Assembly: GCF_946151055.1 (NCBI RefSeq)
Contig: NZ_CAMGYZ010000001.1
Span: 124,001 to 188,000 of the forward strand
DNA: 64,000 bases
DNA from: Bacillus sp. Marseille-Q3570
Lineage (GTDB): Bacteria; Bacillota; Bacilli; Bacillales; Fictibacillaceae
Direction: 5' to 3'
Below are positions 61,461 through 64,000 of this stretch, piece after piece. The position numbers and the translations under genes are program-made. Every line of letters starts with the position of its first letter. Positions within the stretch are counted from its first letter, which is position 1. Below the pieces are notes generated by a model that made no database searches, had not been told where the DNA came from, and saw nothing but the letters and a program-made list of their open reading frames with translations.

Positions 61461-62732
61461 TCACAAATCCTGCAGTCTGTTGACCTCTTCCTCAAGGTGA
61501 AAACGGTCTGGATCGAATTCCATCGCTTTTTTGAATAAGGTCTTTGCCTTATCCCGGTGACCGATCTCTAGGGAATACCATCCATAATCCTCTAGAAATT
61601 CAGACTGTTCTTTTAGCTCAGTATATGCTTCTTCATACTTTTCCAATGCGTGTTCATCATCTTCCAGTTCCCTATAAGCAACAGCTGTTTTCCAGTTCGC
61701 ATCAGATGAAAGATCACCGTAACGTTCAATCTCGACTGCCAGGTCTATAAGAGATTCGAACATTTCACCTTGCAAGTATTGTTCCATCAGAACAGTTGTC
61801 GCCTTCATATTAGAAGGATTCAGACTTAACGTGTTCTTCAATAACTCAAACCCTTTTTCCTGATTATTCATGCGGAAGGCTAGTTTTCCAGCCTGAAGGT
61901 ATAATTCCTCATTGAATTCATCCCAACGAATCCCTTCCAGGCTGACATCCATCGCTTCCTTCAAAGCCCCCTCTTCTTCATACGCTTGTGCCAATACCGG
62001 GTATAATGTCGTATATTGCGGATCCAATTCCTTCAAGTGAGTGAGGGCTTGTATCGTCTTCTGGTATTCACCGATCCCGCTTGCTGTCAAAGCATATCCA
62101 AACCAATCATCCGGGTTGGACTCGTCATGAAGCCCTTTTTCGTAATATTTCAAGGCTTCCTCAAATTGACCGGATCCTGTCAAAGATTCTGCCATGCGTA
62201 AGAAGATAGGAGTCTGATTGAAATGTTCATGGCCGGATTTGAGCAATTCTTCATAATAAATTCTGCTTCTTTTAAAATTACCTTGATGCAAATAAAATTC
62301 CCCAAGTCCGAATGTAATAACCGGTTCATTCGGAGCAATACGTTTGGCACTCAACAATTTCTGTTCTGCTACTTCAGTAAGTCCTTGTCTTTCATATAAA
62401 TCAGCTGAAAGCATGAGAGCTTCAAGATATCCTTCATGATCAGGTGTGATGGTTGAAAGCTGCTGAAGTGCTTCTTCTTCTCGTTCTATCTCCATATATA
62501 GTTCGGCTGCAAACAATTTCAACTCATCTACATCCGGATAAAACGCAATCAATTCTTCTGTGACATCAATCGCTTCGTCCATGAATCCAAGTTCATTGTA
62601 AAGTTGTGCGATCTCTAACAAAGTATCATGATCAGCGCTTTCTCTTACGTTTTTCAATAAACCGAGTCCCTTTTCGATCTCTCCCCGGTCTATACTCTCA
62701 ATAGCTTCCTGCACACTGGGCATGATGGACAT
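61461..62732 (-). CDS. ypiA: TPR-repeat protein YpiA
   Basis: A 423-residue protein made of about ten tetratricopeptide repeats (for example YNELGFMDEAIDVTEELIAF and YLQAGKLAFRMNNQEKGFEL). It is a scaffold-type cytoplasmic protein; the partner is unknown. It is followed at the 3' side by a 180-bp gap before ypiB. Confidence 0.9.
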   Translation of the reverse strand: MSIMPSVQEAIESIDRGEIEKGLGLLKNVRESADHDTLLEIAQLYNELGFMDEAIDVTEELIAFYPDVDELKLFAAELYMEIEREEEALQQLSTITPDHEGYLEALMLSADLYERQGLTEVAEQKLLSAKRIAPNEPVITFGLGEFYLHQGNFKRSRIYYEELLKSGHEHFNQTPIFLRMAESLTGSGQFEEALKYYEKGLHDESNPDDWFGYALTASGIGEYQKTIQALTHLKELDPQYTTLYPVLAQAYEEEGALKEAMDVSLEGIRWDEFNEELYLQAGKLAFRMNNQEKGFELLKNTLSLNPSNMKATTVLMEQYLQGEMFESLIDLAVEIERYGDLSSDANWKTAVAYRELEDDEHALEKYEEAYTELKEQSEFLEDYGWYSLEIGHRDKAKTLFKKAMEFDPDRFHLEEEVNRLQDL

Positions 62733-62741
62733 CCTTTCTTT

Positions 62742-63650
62742 CTATAACAAGTCGTTGGACATCGCACGGAAAATACCTGGCCTTATGATTCTCAACTCTC
62801 TCCCAGCACCTGGTTCAAGGTGAATTTCCTCTCCCGCTTTGATGACCTTTCCATTTTGTACAACAATATCTGGATTATTACTTCCATCATACTTGAGTAT
62901 TTGTTCCTCATCAACCGAAATGTTTTCTTTATAAATCAAATAATCCACATCACAGCCGGACACCCATGAACCCTTTTTAGGATAGATCCCAAGACTTTGT
63001 AGTTGTTCTTTTGTAAATCGTTTTCCTTCATCTGGGAATGAATCGATTGTACAGATCGATTTCTCTTTACAGATTCTGTTCCACTTCTCTTTCAATTGAA
63101 TTAATCTTTTTTCATGCACTGGAAGTTGCGACCAATCAGCAACGATTGGGATTGTGTATGGGAAATTCACGTTCCTGATCCATTCCCAAATGACAGTATC
63201 CAAATCTTCTTCTTGTTCTACAATTGCATTGATGAAAGGAATTTTATGCTTCTGGCAGGTTCGAATCAGTGAAGGGGAAATACGAGTCATAGGCATCTGC
63301 AGACCAATTACGTAGTCGATCGGGAAGATAGCGAGCTGTTTCCTGAAATCTTCAAGACGTGTGATGAATTCCTTTGTGTATTTCAATGTAAAAGCCGTGA
63401 CGATAGCGGTACATCCCTGGACTACGAGTTCTTCACAATGTTTCAGCAATGATTCCTCATTAATTTCACTGATTTCAAAATGTCTAAGAATATGACCTGG
63501 GACCACATTCAATCCAGTAGAATTTACAGAAAAACACTTCATTCTAAGAGGTCTTTCAGAAACATAACACACAACATTATTTTTGATATGCACATGTTTT
63601 TGCCGAGGAACTTTATCAGTCGTCCAGACATTTTCTAAAATATATTCCAT
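62742..63650 (-). CDS. Amidohydrolase-like protein of unknown function
   Basis: A 302-residue protein whose C-terminal 60 residues look like the composite domain of amidohydrolases (NPDIVVQNGKVIKAGEEI, ELRIIRPGIFRAM), and whose middle could be a reduced TIM barrel. The HxH metal site and other ligands are not visible, so catalysis is doubtful. The ATG at 63650 has GGAGGGG 10 nt upstream. It lies only 9 bp before ypiA, so they are probably one transcript. Confidence 0.55.
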   Translation of the reverse strand: MEYILENVWTTDKVPRQKHVHIKNNVVCYVSERPLRMKCFSVNSTGLNVVPGHILRHFEISEINEESLLKHCEELVVQGCTAIVTAFTLKYTKEFITRLEDFRKQLAIFPIDYVIGLQMPMTRISPSLIRTCQKHKIPFINAIVEQEEDLDTVIWEWIRNVNFPYTIPIVADWSQLPVHEKRLIQLKEKWNRICKEKSICTIDSFPDEGKRFTKEQLQSLGIYPKKGSWVSGCDVDYLIYKENISVDEEQILKYDGSNNPDIVVQNGKVIKAGEEIHLEPGAGRELRIIRPGIFRAMSNDLL

Positions 63651-63768
63651 TACCTGCGGTCCCCTCCTCAAAATAGAAAACGGTGTTATAGACAGGCTAT
63701 GAGGAGAGAGCAGATTTCAGAACTTTTTTGCTTCAAAGCTAACCGTATGACAGTTTTATTACAATAAA

Positions 63769-63814
63769 TAAAAAAAAGCCCAGTTAACATGCAGGAGTCC
63801 TGCAAGATAACTGG
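63769..63814 (-). terminator. Terminator of a short leader or small RNA
   Basis: CCAGTTA...TGCAGGA/TCCTGCA...TAACTGG double stem followed by TTTTTTTT on the minus strand. It comes about 90 nt after a strong promoter and 120 bp before the next gene. Confidence 0.8.
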
Positions 63815-63867
63815 ATCAATAGTCCATTTTTATATGGATAGGAGTGGAGAGAAACCATACTACAATT

Positions 63868-63895
63868 ATTATAACAAGCTATACTGAAAAATCAA
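63868..63895 (-). promoter_or_regulatory. Strong sigma-A promoter ahead of the short RNA
   Basis: TTGATT (63890-63895) and TATAAT (63868-63873) with a 16-bp spacer on the minus strand. Together with the terminator at 63769-63814 it defines an RNA of about 90 nt. Confidence 0.6.
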
Positions 63896-64000
63896 TATAT
63901 TTTTTGAAAATTTATATAATTGTATCTTTTCTGATAAAATCAACCGTCTGCCTCGTTTTCCAGCCAATTGGATAGACATTGTATGATTCCTTCGTTTTGC

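Noticed and set aside
1-64000. CRISPR arrays, tRNA and rRNA genes, prophage
   Set aside because: No regularly spaced repeats, no cloverleaf or rRNA signature blocks and no phage structural genes were seen.

Overview
The window is chromosomal DNA of a spore-forming Bacillaceae bacterium (low-GC Gram-positive). No ribosomal RNA or tRNA is present to name the species. The assignment rests on gene order. Nearly the whole window runs in the order of the Bacillus subtilis ypiA to ypsC chromosome segment: ypiA-ypiB-ypiF-qcrABC-ypjA-ypjB-(ypjC)-ypjD-dapB-mgsA-bshB1-bshA-cca-birA-panBCD-dinG-ypmA-ypmB-aspB-asnS-dnaD-nth-ypoC-ponA-recU-yppC-sspM-yppE-yprA(mrfA)-yprB(mrfB)-cotD-ypsA-gpsB-rnpB-ypsC, followed by the parE/parC block. 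Sporulation genes (cotD, sspM, a SleL-type LysM/GH18 protein, ypjB) show an endospore former.

Layout. 1-6400 is accessory: a DUF948-DUF948-YtxH-like operon with a sigma-B-type promoter, a YihY/BrkB membrane protein, two GNAT acetyltransferases, an AT-rich SGNH hydrolase plus small membrane protein pair, a full-length MITE, and a truncated IS200/IS605-type tnpB. 6400-11750 holds parC, parE (probable LexA-controlled promoter) and a CoA-binding protein. 11900-21350 carries an M32 carboxypeptidase, ypsC, RNase P RNA, gpsB, ypsA, cotD and mrfB-mrfA, with a LexA-like box before mrfA. 21500-28900 is a mosaic of decayed and small genes: two facing gene remnants, a DksA-like protein, an RsbR-like STAS protein, a SAM-I riboswitch driving a YezD gene, a cold-shock gene, a SIMPL protein, an HTH regulator, a DUF962 protein and a frameshifted YciI gene. 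28900-46150 is DNA repair, cell wall and replication (RacA-like protein, sspM, yppC/recU/ponA, sleL-like, ypoC-nth-dnaD, asnS, aspB, ypmB-ypmA, a metal-ligand-less MBL protein, dinG). 46150-53930 is biosynthesis: panBCD behind an apparent attenuator leader, birA, cca, bacillithiol genes, mgsA, dapB, ypjD. 54100-63670 holds ypjC, a YugP-type protease, ypjB, ypjA, the menaquinol:cytochrome c reductase operon, ypiF, ypiB, ypiA and an unrecognised amidohydrolase-like protein.

The most notable non-coding signal is a dispersed repeat family. Two full-length copies (3550-3993 and, inverted, 55046-55504) have terminal inverted repeats of about 28 bp and each is flanked by its own perfect 8-bp target-site duplication. 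A shortened copy lies at 45495-45735. At least six related shorter elements lie in gaps between genes, mostly beside terminators. This looks like a MITE family whose transposase is not in the window. Other signals are three LexA-like boxes (parE, mrfA, yppC), sigma-B, sigma-K and sigma-G promoter matches, and two promoter-terminator leader arrangements (before panB and at 63770-63895). I found no CRISPR array, prophage or defence island.
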